Positions 43,301 through 50,529 of a DNA stretch of 64,000 nucleotides are shown here, piece after piece (positions within the stretch are counted from its first letter, which is position 1; every line of letters starts with the position of its first letter). The notes beneath the pieces are model-generated. The model was not told the origin of the DNA, did no database searches, and saw only the letters and a list, made by a program, of their open reading frames with translations. The stretch lies in assembly GCF_022695595.1 (NCBI RefSeq), contig NZ_CP074380.1, positions 6,020,001 to 6,084,000 on the forward strand, read 5' to 3'. Position numbers and translations under genes: made by a program. The DNA comes from Streptomyces sp. MST-110588 (GTDB lineage: Bacteria; Actinomycetota; Actinomycetes; Streptomycetales; Streptomycetaceae).

Positions 43301-43920
43301 TGCGGACCCGGCTGGGCAACCTGCTGATCGAGAGCGGCGAGGAGGAGACCGGCGAGCGGATGCTCCGCGAGGTGCTGGCGGACGCCGGCGAACACCACAC
43401 CGGCCGGGACGCGGTGCCCTTCGCCCACCTCGCGCTGGCGACATGGCTGACGGAATCGGACCGCAGGGACGAGGCGCGCCGGCATCTGGGCCAGGTGCGG
43501 GAACGCTTCGGCCCGCACGCCCCCGACATGTTCACCGCGATGCTCAACGCGACGGTGGTCGGGCTGGACATGGCGGACGGGCGGTACGACGGTGTGCTGC
43601 CCCGGCTCCGCGAGGCCATCGCGCTGATGCGCGACCCGCTCACGGAAATGGTCGCGCCGGACCTGCCGGTGGTCCAACTGCTCCTGGGGGCGCGGGCGTT
43701 GGTCGGGGTGCACGGCGAGAGCCGGGGCCGGGACGCGGCCCGGCTGGTCGGCGCGTACGATGCGCTGCGCTCCTCCCACCACGCCCCGCGCGCCTGGCGC
43801 CGCGACCGCGCCTTCGCCGAGGCCGTCGCCCGGGAGGCACTGGGGGACGCGGCGGCGTACGAGCGGGCCTACGCCGAAGGCGGTGGCCTCTCCCTCGAAG
43901 AGGCCACCGCCCTCATCTGA
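40339..43920 (+). CDS. AfsR/SARP family regulator with NB-ARC ATPase and TPR tail
   Basis: The 1193-residue protein has an OmpR-like winged helix (RYAILGPAQV to about residue 95), a BTAD domain (about 97-245), a low-complexity linker with six TPSG-type units, and a STAND/NB-ARC ATPase. Walker A is LLGPGGAGKTRLSQ near 383 and Walker B MLLVLDNCEHVV near 474. A winged-helix region and TPR-like C-terminus follow. It resembles AfsR-type activators of secondary metabolism. The GTG at 40339 matches family starts. A DrrAB-type exporter lies convergently downstream; regulation of it is unproven. Confidence 0.85.
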   Translation: MRYAILGPAQVHRSDGRSVALGGPRLRALLTALALRPGRVLTAEALIDDIWGDEPPADAPGALQALVGRLRRAVGREAIASVHGGYRLCAEPDDVDLHRFERLTREGGQALAEGDPAKAAGLLEDALALWRGPALADLPDRAGESARAEGLRLQAHRGRLAADVALGRAEQALPALTSLCGEHPLDEPLQALRLRALRAAGRTAEALAAYAAVRAGLADRLGADPGPELRALHAELLEETVAPPGAGESGGAQGAGEGEEPGGAQEPGTARGPSGGKQPAGVPEPDGGRSHGAADGAADGTAPGAADRTPSGTPSGTPSGTPSGTPSGTPSSAPSGGQGTRTYGKAARRGNLRARLTSFVGRESDLAAIRADLAEHRLVTLLGPGGAGKTRLSQEGAESAVAAAPHAWPHGVWLAELAPVDDPRTVPEAVLTVLGARETVVRGTAAEGLRAATDHTALDPLARLAEWCADRRMLLVLDNCEHVVEAAAELVERLLVECPGVTVLATSREPLAVPGEVLRPVEPLPDPVALRLLADRGAAARAGFRIEDDPAACAEICRRLDGLPLAIELAAARLRLLSPRQLADRLDDRFRLLTGGSRTLLPRQQTLRAVVDWSWDLLDDPERAVLRRLSVFSGGCDLAAAEEVCAGDGVGAREVPVLLASLIDKSLVVAAPAYDGRMRYRLLETVGEYAGERLDEAGERAGAERRHLVAYREMARLADPLLRGPEQRHWLDRLELEHDNLRTALRRAVAARDEHEALCLVLSLQWFWTLRDHRADARSWAAAACSLGPDPFARPVTPAPALYDRPIDAPPPMDPEQLQEARREARLVELASVDSDMEALRNPQMQEGLAGILAAYTSGLPQICKVPGVMWFYAVLLAGRFEDLVDLTDSTVRACREYGYEWELAFVLQLRSKVFNDRVDGLAQASADADEALRIFERIGDVWGTAEALSGRAESHERNGEYDLAVRDYRAAMRHVEALGSPGQLLLLRTRLGNLLIESGEEETGERMLREVLADAGEHHTGRDAVPFAHLALATWLTESDRRDEARRHLGQVRERFGPHAPDMFTAMLNATVVGLDMADGRYDGVLPRLREAIALMRDPLTEMVAPDLPVVQLLLGARALVGVHGESRGRDAARLVGAYDALRSSHHAPRAWRRDRAFAEAVAREALGDAAAYERAYAEGGGLSLEEATALI
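41261..41335 (+). repeat. 12-bp coding repeat (GGCACACCGAGC) in the AfsR-like linker
   Basis: About six copies encode GTPS/TPSG in the flexible linker between the BTAD and ATPase domains. The period keeps the frame, so copy number could change without destroying the protein. Confidence 0.85.
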
Positions 43921-43948
43921 CGCGCGCCGGGCGAAGAATGCGCGTCAG

Positions 43949-44036
43949 GTCCGGTGCGGGACGAAGGTCCGGTGCGGCGCGCGGGTCCGGTGCGGCACGA
44001 AAGTCCGGTGCGGCACGCGGGTCCCGTACGGCACCG
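43949..44036. repeat. Degenerate repeat of GTCCGGTGCGGCACG units
   Basis: Five imperfect copies of about 15-18 bp lie between the convergent AfsR-like and ABC permease genes. No terminator hairpin was found there. The repeats resemble other slippage-type arrays in this window. Confidence 0.65.
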
Positions 44037-44042
44037 GCGTCC

Positions 44043-44906
44043 TCACGTCTTCTTGCGGAACTTGGAGACCGCCAGGGGCGCCGCCACCGCCGTGAGCGCC
44101 ACGGTCCACCCCAGGGTCATCAGGACCGGGTGGGCCACCGCCCCCTGCCCGTTCAGCAGGGCGCGTGCCGCGTCCGCCAGATTGGAAAGCGGGTTGTACT
44201 TGGTGAACGCCTCCAGCCAGCCAGGCATGGACGTGGGCGGGGCGAAGACCGAGGAGCCGAACTGCAGCGGCATCATGATCAGCATACCCATGCCCTGTAC
44301 GGCCTGCGGGGTCTTCACGGACAGCCCGATCAGCATGAAGATCCAGGTCAGCGACGTACCGAAGAGCAGCGCCAGACCGACGGCGGCGAGCAGCTCCAGC
44401 GGCCCGGTCCGCAGGTCGAAGCCGATGATGAAGGCCAGCACCAGCAGGACGACGGTGGAGACCAGCATCCGGCCGGCCTCGACGGTCAGCTTGGCGATCA
44501 GCACCGAGGACCGGGCGATGGGCATCGTACGGAAACGGTCCATCACCCCCTTGTTGAAGTCGTCGTTGACGCCGGAGCCCACCGACATGGCGATGTTCAG
44601 CCCGCCCATGGCCATCAGGCCCGGGACGATGTAGTTGATGTAGACGTCGCGGCCGTGGCCCGAGCCGCCGCCGATGCTGCCGCCCACGGCGCCGCCGAAG
44701 ACGTACACGAACAGCAGCGTGAAGATGACCGGCATCAGCAGGGCGTCGAACATCGACTCCGGATCCGCCTTGATCTGCAAGGCGTTGCGGCGCACCAGTG
44801 CGCCGATGTGCCGCAGGTTGCCGCGCAGACCGATCCGGCCCTCGTCGGCGCCCGCCTCGACCGGCCGCGGGCCCGCGCCCGGTGCCGTCACTGTCGCCGT
44901 GCTCAT
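44043..44906 (-). CDS. ABC-2 type permease (DrrB-like drug exporter)
   Basis: The 287-residue permease has six hydrophobic segments and the ABC2 membrane motif: MFDALLMPVIFTLLFVYVFG, NDDFNKGVMDRFRTMPIARS and GWLEAFTKYNPLSNLADAAR. It is the membrane half of a daunorubicin-type exporter. The start overlaps the ATPase stop in ATGA. The substrate is unknown; family members export antibiotics and lipids. Confidence 0.88.
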   Translation of the reverse strand: MSTATVTAPGAGPRPVEAGADEGRIGLRGNLRHIGALVRRNALQIKADPESMFDALLMPVIFTLLFVYVFGGAVGGSIGGGSGHGRDVYINYIVPGLMAMGGLNIAMSVGSGVNDDFNKGVMDRFRTMPIARSSVLIAKLTVEAGRMLVSTVVLLVLAFIIGFDLRTGPLELLAAVGLALLFGTSLTWIFMLIGLSVKTPQAVQGMGMLIMMPLQFGSSVFAPPTSMPGWLEAFTKYNPLSNLADAARALLNGQGAVAHPVLMTLGWTVALTAVAAPLAVSKFRKKT

Positions 44907-45970
44907 GCCGCGACCTCCCCGTACTCGTTCTCGTGCCTGCTGTGGGTGCCGCTGCCGCCACCGCTGTCGCTGCCGCCCTCGCCGTCCTCCGTCTCGGACG
45001 TCTTCTGACCGGTGAGGGCCAGGAACACCTCGTCCAGGCTGGGCAGGTGGGTGTTGATGCCGGCCAGGGTGAAGCCGCGCCCGCCGAGCATGTTCACCAC
45101 GGCGGTCAACTGCTCGTCACTGACGATCGGGACGTTGACCACCCCGTCCTCATGGTCGGCGGTGGCACCCGCGATGCCGTCCAGTCCGGCCTGCGCGATG
45201 GCCCCCACCATCCGGTCCAGCTCCTCGGTCCGGGCCGGCCGGATCTGGAGCGTACGGCCGCCGACCTTGGCCTTCAGTTCGTCCACCGCGCCCTCGGCGA
45301 TCACCCGGCCGCGGTCGATGACCGTCAGCTCCTTCGCCAGTTGCTCGGCCTCTTCCATGTACTGGGTCGTCAGCAGTACGGTCGCGCCCTCCCGGACCAT
45401 CAGCCGTACCTCGTCCCACACCTCGTTGCGGGTCCGCGGGTCCAGGCCCGTCGTCGGCTCGTCCAGATACAGGACCGCCGGCCGGCCGATCATCGAAGCG
45501 GCCAGGTCCAGGCGGCGGCGCATCCCGCCGGAGTACTTGGCCGCGGGCCGCTTGGCGGCCTCGGTCAGGGAGAACCGTTCCAGCAGCTCGTCCGCGCGCC
45601 TACGGGCGTCCTTGCGGGACAGATCGAGCAGCCGGCCGATCATGTAGAGGTTCTCCCAGCCGGAGAGCTTCTCGTCCACGGCGGCGTACTGGCCGGTCAG
45701 ACCGATGGTGCGGCGCAGCGCACGGGGCTGGCGCACCACGTCGAAGCCGGCCACGGTGGCGGTGCCGGCGTCCGGGACCAGAAGCGTGGACAGGCAGCGT
45801 ACGAGCGTGGTCTTGCCCGCGCCGTTCGGCCCGAGCACCCCCAGCACCGTGCCTTCCCGTACGTCCAGGTCCACCCCGTTCAGCGCCTTGACCTCGCCGA
45901 AGTGTTTGACCAGACCGCGGACCTCCACAGCGTTTCCGCCGCCCCCGCCGGATATCGTCTTTCGCGTCAT
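44903..45970 (-). CDS. ABC transporter ATP-binding protein (DrrA-like)
   Basis: The 355-residue ATPase has Walker A GPNGAGKTT, Q-loop GLTGQYAAVDE, signature KYSGGMRRRLDLA, Walker B VLYLDEPTTGLD and a DrrA-type C-terminal domain (LPSLDEVFLALTG). A Ser/Gly/Glu-rich tail follows. The start ATG at 45968-45970 is preceded closely by AAGGA. It forms a two-gene export operon with the permease. Confidence 0.9.
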   Translation of the reverse strand: MTRKTISGGGGGNAVEVRGLVKHFGEVKALNGVDLDVREGTVLGVLGPNGAGKTTLVRCLSTLLVPDAGTATVAGFDVVRQPRALRRTIGLTGQYAAVDEKLSGWENLYMIGRLLDLSRKDARRRADELLERFSLTEAAKRPAAKYSGGMRRRLDLAASMIGRPAVLYLDEPTTGLDPRTRNEVWDEVRLMVREGATVLLTTQYMEEAEQLAKELTVIDRGRVIAEGAVDELKAKVGGRTLQIRPARTEELDRMVGAIAQAGLDGIAGATADHEDGVVNVPIVSDEQLTAVVNMLGGRGFTLAGINTHLPSLDEVFLALTGQKTSETEDGEGGSDSGGGSGTHSRHENEYGEVAA

Positions 45971-46232
45971 GTCCTTAAGGTGACACCCCCCGCCGACAGC
46001 CCGCCGACAAGCCACCGACAGCTTGCCGACGAGGTGCTGATGCGCCTGCCAGCAGAGCCCCGGCTGGCCGTGGCTATGGGCCGGGCTGCGGCATCGCGCG
46101 TCGGCGGCCTCCTGCAATGCGAAAAAGTCCCAAGGGTTGCTTATGGCTTGAACTTGTTGTGGCGATCGTTCGGTGCAGAGAATTGCGCCGCGGTGGCTCA
46201 AAACCTCCGTAGTGCAGTAGATCGTCAATTGC

Positions 46233-46238
46233 TATGAT
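46233..46238 (+). promoter_or_regulatory. Possible -10 element (TATGAT) for the small secreted protein gene
   Basis: TATGAT lies in a locally AT-rich stretch 52 bp upstream of the ATG. No strong -35 hexamer is seen at 16-18 bp spacing, so assignment is tentative. Confidence 0.4.
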
Positions 46239-46261
46239 CAACCTCAATCGGCAGCGCAAGG

Positions 46262-46282
46262 CTGTCGGTTTTTTTCTGACAG
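46262..46282 (+). promoter_or_regulatory. Inverted repeat with T-run overlapping the ribosome binding site
   Basis: CTGTC-GGTTTTTTTCT-GACAG forms a 5-bp stem with a T-rich loop whose right arm runs into AGGAG (46281-46285), 4 bases from the ATG. Stem formation could mask the ribosome binding site, or the T-run could mark a decayed terminator. The short stem makes this tentative. Confidence 0.4.
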
Positions 46283-46289
46283 GAGAAAC

Positions 46290-46592
46290 ATGAAGAAGCG
46301 TGTGGGTTCTGCCGCTGTTCTGGCCGCGGCAATCCTGTCCATAGGTGCCGCCGCGCCCGCGATGGCTTCCAGTTCGGTTGCCGCCGGTGGGAGCAATTTG
46401 AAATGCCGTACCAGCTTCGGCAACACGGGTGGCTGGGTCGAGTGCACGGGCTCCGGTACCTGGAGGGCCGTGGCCGACTGCCAGTTCGAGCCGGATGACA
46501 CCAGCAACTGGATCACTCAGTCCGGCGGGACGAAGCGGCAGTCCGTCGAGTGCACCTTCTCGATCCGCGGTGTGAGCTACGAAGTTCGCTGA
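46290..46592 (+). CDS. Small secreted four-cysteine protein of unknown function
   Basis: The 100-residue precursor has a clear signal peptide (KKRVGSAAVLAAAILSIGAA, cleavage near PAMA-SS). This leaves about 73 residues with exactly four Cys (positions about 39, 52, 64, 88) in the pattern LKCRTSFG, VECTGSG, ADCQFEP and VECTFSI, which suggests two disulfides. Trp and Thr/Ser are frequent. No known family was recognised. AGGAG precedes the ATG by 4 nt. A perfect hairpin and an ABC system follow in the same direction. Confidence 0.8.
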   Translation: MKKRVGSAAVLAAAILSIGAAAPAMASSSVAAGGSNLKCRTSFGNTGGWVECTGSGTWRAVADCQFEPDDTSNWITQSGGTKRQSVECTFSIRGVSYEVR

Positions 46593-46605
46593 CCCGTCGT
46601 GAAAA

Positions 46606-46646
46606 CCTGCAGGGAGGGCGTAGTGCAAGTACGCCCTCCCTGCAGG
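46606..46646 (+). terminator. Perfect 17-bp hairpin between the secreted protein and ABC genes
   Basis: Arms at 46606-46622 and 46630-46646 (CCTGCAGGGAGGGCGTA and its complement) pair without mismatch around a 7-base loop. The hairpin lies 14 bp after the secreted protein stop and 19 bp before the ABC ATPase start. It would act as terminator or partial attenuator, giving excess secreted protein over transporter. Confidence 0.85.
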
Positions 46647-46665
46647 ACAGGAAGCAGGATCTCAT

Positions 46666-47478
46666 ATGCCTCTCATTGAACTTCACGGCGTGCAGCAAGG
46701 GTACCGGGGTAAATCGGTCATTCGGGGCATAGACCTGGCCCTGGATGTAGGAGCGTTCGGGCTTCTAGGGCCGAACGGAGCCGGGAAGAGCACCCTGCTG
46801 CGGACGCTCGCCACGGCGGTCCGGCCCGCCGGAGGGACGCTGGAGATATTCGGTTCGGCCGTGCGGGGCCCCAAAGACCTGCGGGCGGTGCGACGGCGTA
46901 TCGGGTTCCTGCCGCAGAGTTTTGGATATCCGCCGGAATTCACCGTGCTTGATTTCGTTTCTTACTGCGCATGGCTGCGTGAGATTCCGCGCCGGGATAT
47001 CCGTACGGCTGCCCGGGCGGCATTGGAACGGGTGGGGCTGGGGGACCGGAGCGGAACCGCGATGGGGAAACTCTCCGGAGGGATGCTGCGCCGGGCGGGA
47101 ATCGCCCAGGCCGTTGTCGGCGGGCCCGAACTGATCGTCCTGGACGAGCCGACGACCGGTCTCGACCCGCGGCAGCGTACGGATTTCCGCGACCTGGTGC
47201 GTGAGCTGAGCGCCTCGGCGTGCGTACTGCTCAGTACGCACCTGGTCGAGGACGTCGCCCACACCTGCTCCCGGATCGGGGTGCTGGCGGAGGGCCGGCT
47301 GTGCTTCGACGGGACGCCGGAGGAGCTGACGGGGCGGGCGCGGGCGGACAGCCCGGGGGACACGCCGCTGGAGCGGGGGTACGCGGAGGTGCTGGCGGGG
47401 CGGGACGAGGAGGCTTCCGGCACTGCTGTCTCACCGAAGGCCGTGTCACAGAAGAGAGCCCCGGAGGGATTGGCGTGA
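46666..47478 (+). CDS. ABC transporter ATP-binding protein
   Basis: The 270-residue ATPase has Walker A GPNGAGKST, Q-loop FLPQSFGYPP, signature KLSGGMLRRAGIA, Walker B LIVLDEPTTGLDP and H-loop LLSTHLVED. It resembles ATPases of ABC-2/bacitracin-type exporters. The C-terminal 35 residues are hydrophilic. It has AGGA upstream, and its stop overlaps the next gene start in GTGA. Confidence 0.88.
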   Translation: MPLIELHGVQQGYRGKSVIRGIDLALDVGAFGLLGPNGAGKSTLLRTLATAVRPAGGTLEIFGSAVRGPKDLRAVRRRIGFLPQSFGYPPEFTVLDFVSYCAWLREIPRRDIRTAARAALERVGLGDRSGTAMGKLSGGMLRRAGIAQAVVGGPELIVLDEPTTGLDPRQRTDFRDLVRELSASACVLLSTHLVEDVAHTCSRIGVLAEGRLCFDGTPEELTGRARADSPGDTPLERGYAEVLAGRDEEASGTAVSPKAVSQKRAPEGLA

Positions 47479-48707
47479 CCGGGTACCTCATCGAGCTGCG
47501 CCGCAGGTTCGTCCTCCTCCTCGGCGCCCTGACGTTCCTGGCCGTCGCCGTCATGCTCGCCGTTGCGCTCGGCACCTGGCGCGGACTGTGGATGGAGACC
47601 GCGACCGCCGTCACCAAGGCGGCCCTGGTGGCCTACCCGGTCGGCGCGGCAGCCGCCGCCCACCGGGCCTCGCGCGGGCGACGCCTGGGCGGTGACCGGA
47701 CGGCCGAGGTCGCCGCCCGCCCGCTGCCGCAGGCACACGGCGCCCGGCTGGCCGCGCTGCTCACCGCGGTCACCGGCGGATACGTGACCGCCGCCGCGGG
47801 CGCCTACCTGCTCAGCGCGGCGAGCGGCGCGACGGGACACCCGTGGCTGTCCTACCCGGTCTTCTCGGCGCTCGGCCTCATCGCCGTGACGGCCCTGGGG
47901 TACGGCGTCGGCGCCCTCCTGTCCTCCCGCTTCACGGCCGCCGCCGTCGGCCTGACCACCTTCGTCGCCCTGCTGTTCAGCAAGGACACCATCTGGGCGT
48001 ACGCCGTACCCAACGGGTGGCCGGGCAAGGTGCTCGACCCCACGCAGACCTGGGCGCGGCTGGTGATCGTGCTCGGACTGTGCGCGCTGGCCGTCGCCGT
48101 GGCCTGTCTGCGCCGCCCCGGATGGCTCGCCCGACCCCGTACGCTCCTGGCCGTCGCCGCGCTGCTCACCGTCACCGGCCTGGCCGTCGCCAACTCCGCG
48201 GGCCCCCTCCTCACCGCGCGCGAGCCGGCCCGCCCGGTCTGCCGAAAGGTCGACGCGCACAGCGAGGTCTGCGTCTGGCCGGAGCACGTCCCCTACCTCG
48301 CGGACCTCACCGCGGACACCCGCCGTATCAACGCCGCGCTGAGCCGGACGCTGACCCCGCCCCGTACGTACGTGGAGGAAGGGCTGACGCCCAACGACGC
48401 CATGGGCTTCGTGCCCGGCTACGGCAGGGACGCGCTGCGGGCCAACCTGGCGGGCCTGGCACTGCCGACATTCCGCACCTGTCCGAAGGAGTCGGACAAC
48501 GCCCTGGACCGGCGGCTGCGGGCGACGGACCACCTGACCGCGTGGCTGGCCGCCCGCTCCGCCGACGCGCGCACCGTCCCCGGCGCAGTGACGTACGACC
48601 AGGACGCCGAGCTGCGCGCGACGGTGAACAAGGTGCTGCGTACGACGGAGGCCGAACAGGCACGCCGGGTCAAGCAATGGCTGCGGCAGCAGGAGGCACC
48701 GTGCTGA
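47475..48707 (+). CDS. ABC-associated membrane protein with large exoplasmic C-terminal domain
   Basis: The 410-residue protein has about six hydrophobic segments in the first 250 residues. A soluble domain of about 155 residues follows, beginning ARPVCRKVDAHSEVCVWPEH, with two near Cys and a further Cys at FRTCPKES. This looks like the DUF7224-type extension of some streptomycete ABC permeases, judged from memory. The domain should face outside and may meet the secreted four-Cys protein or the wall. The GTG overlaps the ATPase stop and has GGAGGG 8 nt upstream. Confidence 0.75.
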   Translation: MTGYLIELRRRFVLLLGALTFLAVAVMLAVALGTWRGLWMETATAVTKAALVAYPVGAAAAAHRASRGRRLGGDRTAEVAARPLPQAHGARLAALLTAVTGGYVTAAAGAYLLSAASGATGHPWLSYPVFSALGLIAVTALGYGVGALLSSRFTAAAVGLTTFVALLFSKDTIWAYAVPNGWPGKVLDPTQTWARLVIVLGLCALAVAVACLRRPGWLARPRTLLAVAALLTVTGLAVANSAGPLLTAREPARPVCRKVDAHSEVCVWPEHVPYLADLTADTRRINAALSRTLTPPRTYVEEGLTPNDAMGFVPGYGRDALRANLAGLALPTFRTCPKESDNALDRRLRATDHLTAWLAARSADARTVPGAVTYDQDAELRATVNKVLRTTEAEQARRVKQWLRQQEAPC

Positions 48708-49519
48708 CCGGTACGGAGGAGGAGTTCTCCCCAATGCGGGCGTATGCGGCAGCCCACCGGCTGGCGCGCCGGTCACTGCTGCTGCTCCCGGTCGCCGTGC
48801 TGCTGGTCCTGTGGCCCGATTACGCGGTGGAGGTGCCCACGCTCTCCGGCGGCAGCACCGTCGTCACCGCGCCGGTCGCCCGTTTCTGCCCCCTGCTGCT
48901 CGCGTGTGTCGTAGCGCTCTGCGCCGTCGGCCCGATGGAGGCGTTCACGCGTACGGCGGCCAGGCCGCAGTGTCGCGCCCGGTGCTCGCACGTCCTCGGT
49001 GCGCTGGCCGTGGTCCTGGCGGTGGCGGCCTTCGCGCTGCTGATCGGCGGGGCGCCCGGACACCTGCCCGCGGTGACCCGCAACCTCGCCGGCTACACCG
49101 GCCTGGCGCTGCTCGCCGTGACCCTGTGGGGCCCGTCCCTGGGCTGGGTGCTGCCGCTGGCCTACCTGCTGCCCGCCTATCTGCTGGGCACGGCGGCGGA
49201 CGGTGGGACGCGGTGGTGGGCATGGCCGGTCGCGGTGGGGGCGGATGTGGGGAGCTGGGTGGTGGCGCTGTTGTTGCTGGGGGCGGGGTGGGGCTGTTCG
49301 GGGTGCGTGGGGCTCGGTTCCGCAGTGCGGAGGCGGCAGGGTCCGGGGACCTCTGAGAATCTGAAGAGAGGCCCCCGGACGTGCTACGGACGGGACCCGT
49401 CCGCTCACCGGCTCAGTGGAAGGTGTGCTCCTCCGCCGGGAAGGCGCCGCCGACGACGTCCTCGGCGAACGCCCGGGCCGCGTCGCCCAGGACCTCACGG
49501 AGCCGTGCGTACTGCTTGA
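48701..49519 (+). CDS. Integral membrane protein, last gene of the ABC operon, tail probably altered
   Basis: The 272-residue frame has about five or six hydrophobic helices in residues 20-210 (LLLLPVAVLLVLWPDY, LGWVLPLAYLLPAYLLG). It then runs into a basic low-complexity tail (PPPGRRRRRRPRR) that overlaps panB antisense and passes through a hairpin at 49341-49380. The true end is probably near 49340-49365 in another frame. The GTG at 48701 overlaps the previous stop by 7 nt and has AGGAGG upstream. It is likely a second permease subunit of the exporter. Confidence 0.65.
   Translation: MLTGTEEEFSPMRAYAAAHRLARRSLLLLPVAVLLVLWPDYAVEVPTLSGGSTVVTAPVARFCPLLLACVVALCAVGPMEAFTRTAARPQCRARCSHVLGALAVVLAVAAFALLIGGAPGHLPAVTRNLAGYTGLALLAVTLWGPSLGWVLPLAYLLPAYLLGTAADGGTRWWAWPVAVGADVGSWVVALLLLGAGWGCSGCVGLGSAVRRRQGPGTSENLKRGPRTCYGRDPSAHRLSGRCAPPPGRRRRRRPRRTPGPRRPGPHGAVRTA
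49341..49380. terminator. 14-bp hairpin between the ABC operon and panB
   Basis: GTCCGGGGACCTCT and AGAGGCCCCCGGAC pair at 13 of 14 positions around a 12-base loop. Placed between convergent units it would terminate both. It lies inside the annotated 3' end of the preceding frame. Confidence 0.75.
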
Positions 49520-50303
49520 CGAAGCGCGGCACGCGACCACCGTTCAGGCCGGCCATGTCCGTCCACACCAGTACCTGCGCGTCGCAGTCGACGCCGGCCC
49601 CGATGCCCACCGTGGGGATGTGCAGCGTGCGGGTGACCTCGGCGGCCAGCTCCGCCGGCACGGCCTCCAGGACGACGGAGAAGGCGCCGGCGTCCTGGAG
49701 GGCCTTGGCGTCGCGCAGCATCTGCTGCGCCGCCTCCTCGCCGCGGCCCTGGACGGGGTACCCGCCGAAGGCGTGGACCGACTGCGGGGTCAGGCCGATG
49801 TGTGCCATGACGGGGATGCCGGCCGAGACCAGCAGTTCGACCTGGTGGGCGGAGCGCTCGCCGCCCTCCAGCTTGACCGCGCCCACGCCCGCCTCCTTGA
49901 CCAGCCGGGTGGCGTTGCGCAGCGCCTGGACGGGGCCCTCCTGGTACGCGCCGAAGGGCAGGTCGGCGACGATCAGGGCCCGCTTGGTGCCGCGTACGAC
50001 CGCGGCGGACAGGATCGTGATCTCCTCCATCGTGACGGGCACGGTGGTCTCGTAGCCGAGGTGGCAGTTGCCCATGGAGTCACCGACGAGCATGACGGGG
50101 ATGCCGGCCTCGTCGAAGACGGAGGCGGTCATCGCGTCGTAGGCGGTGAGCATCGGCCACTTCTCGCCGCGCTCCTTGGCCTTGGCGATGTCCCGTACGG
50201 TCAGGCGGCGCGAGACCTTCCCGCCGTACAGGGCCTTGCCGGCGTCGGAGGCGGGGGCCTTCGGCGCGGACGGGGAATTCTGGGCAGGCGAAAGCTGCGT
50301 CAT
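49413..50303 (-). CDS. panB: 3-methyl-2-oxobutanoate hydroxymethyltransferase
   Basis: The 296-residue enzyme transfers a hydroxymethyl group from methylenetetrahydrofolate to alpha-ketoisovalerate, giving ketopantoate for pantothenate and CoA. PanB landmarks are MLTAYDAMTASVFDEAGI, MLVGDSMG with metal-ligand Asp, VKLEGG, MAHIGLTPQ and IPTVGIGAGVDCDAQVLVW with the catalytic Glu region nearby. The ATG at 50301-50303 has AGGAG 8 nt upstream. A 20-residue Ser/Pro/Ala N-extension is usual in streptomycetes. It is monocistronic. Confidence 0.93.
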   Translation of the reverse strand: MTQLSPAQNSPSAPKAPASDAGKALYGGKVSRRLTVRDIAKAKERGEKWPMLTAYDAMTASVFDEAGIPVMLVGDSMGNCHLGYETTVPVTMEEITILSAAVVRGTKRALIVADLPFGAYQEGPVQALRNATRLVKEAGVGAVKLEGGERSAHQVELLVSAGIPVMAHIGLTPQSVHAFGGYPVQGRGEEAAQQMLRDAKALQDAGAFSVVLEAVPAELAAEVTRTLHIPTVGIGAGVDCDAQVLVWTDMAGLNGGRVPRFVKQYARLREVLGDAARAFAEDVVGGAFPAEEHTFH

Positions 50304-50485
50304 GGTGACGGCTCCTGTTCGACATCTCGAGGCGCCCTGACGGCGTCCCCGGACTTGTGTCCATGCTGGCACGGCCCGTCAGGAGAACGGAAGGGGGGAC
50401 GGTGGCCGCCGTGTCACACCTCCCGGCGGCCCTCCCGACACCCCCTTCCGACGCTCCGTCCCGGCGGCCTCTCCCGACGATCATT

Positions 50486-50508
50486 CGATACGGAACGGTC
50501 CCGTATCG
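50486..50508. promoter_or_regulatory. TetR-type operator upstream of the DHA2 pump
   Basis: CGATACGG and CCGTATCG form a perfect 8-bp inverted repeat with a 7-bp spacer, ending 21 bp before the pump ATG. The TetR gene two positions downstream is the probable binder. Confidence 0.75.
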
Positions 50509-50529
50509 TAAAGCGCGTATGGTGACGGC

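Larger units (their letters stand above)
45971..46289. other. 319-bp divergent regulatory region, locally AT-richer
   Basis: It separates the DrrA-like gene and the small secreted protein gene. GC falls visibly at 46100-46290 compared with neighbours. It includes a TATGAT -10-like element at 46233-46238 and an RBS-adjacent inverted repeat at 46262-46282. No other gene is supported. Confidence 0.55.

Noticed and set aside
39331..43782. A 1483-codon open frame on the minus strand
   Set aside because: Only its last 269 codons (the M50 protease) look like a protein. The rest is antisense to the AfsR-like gene and lacks domain-like sequence; long antisense frames are expected at this GC content.
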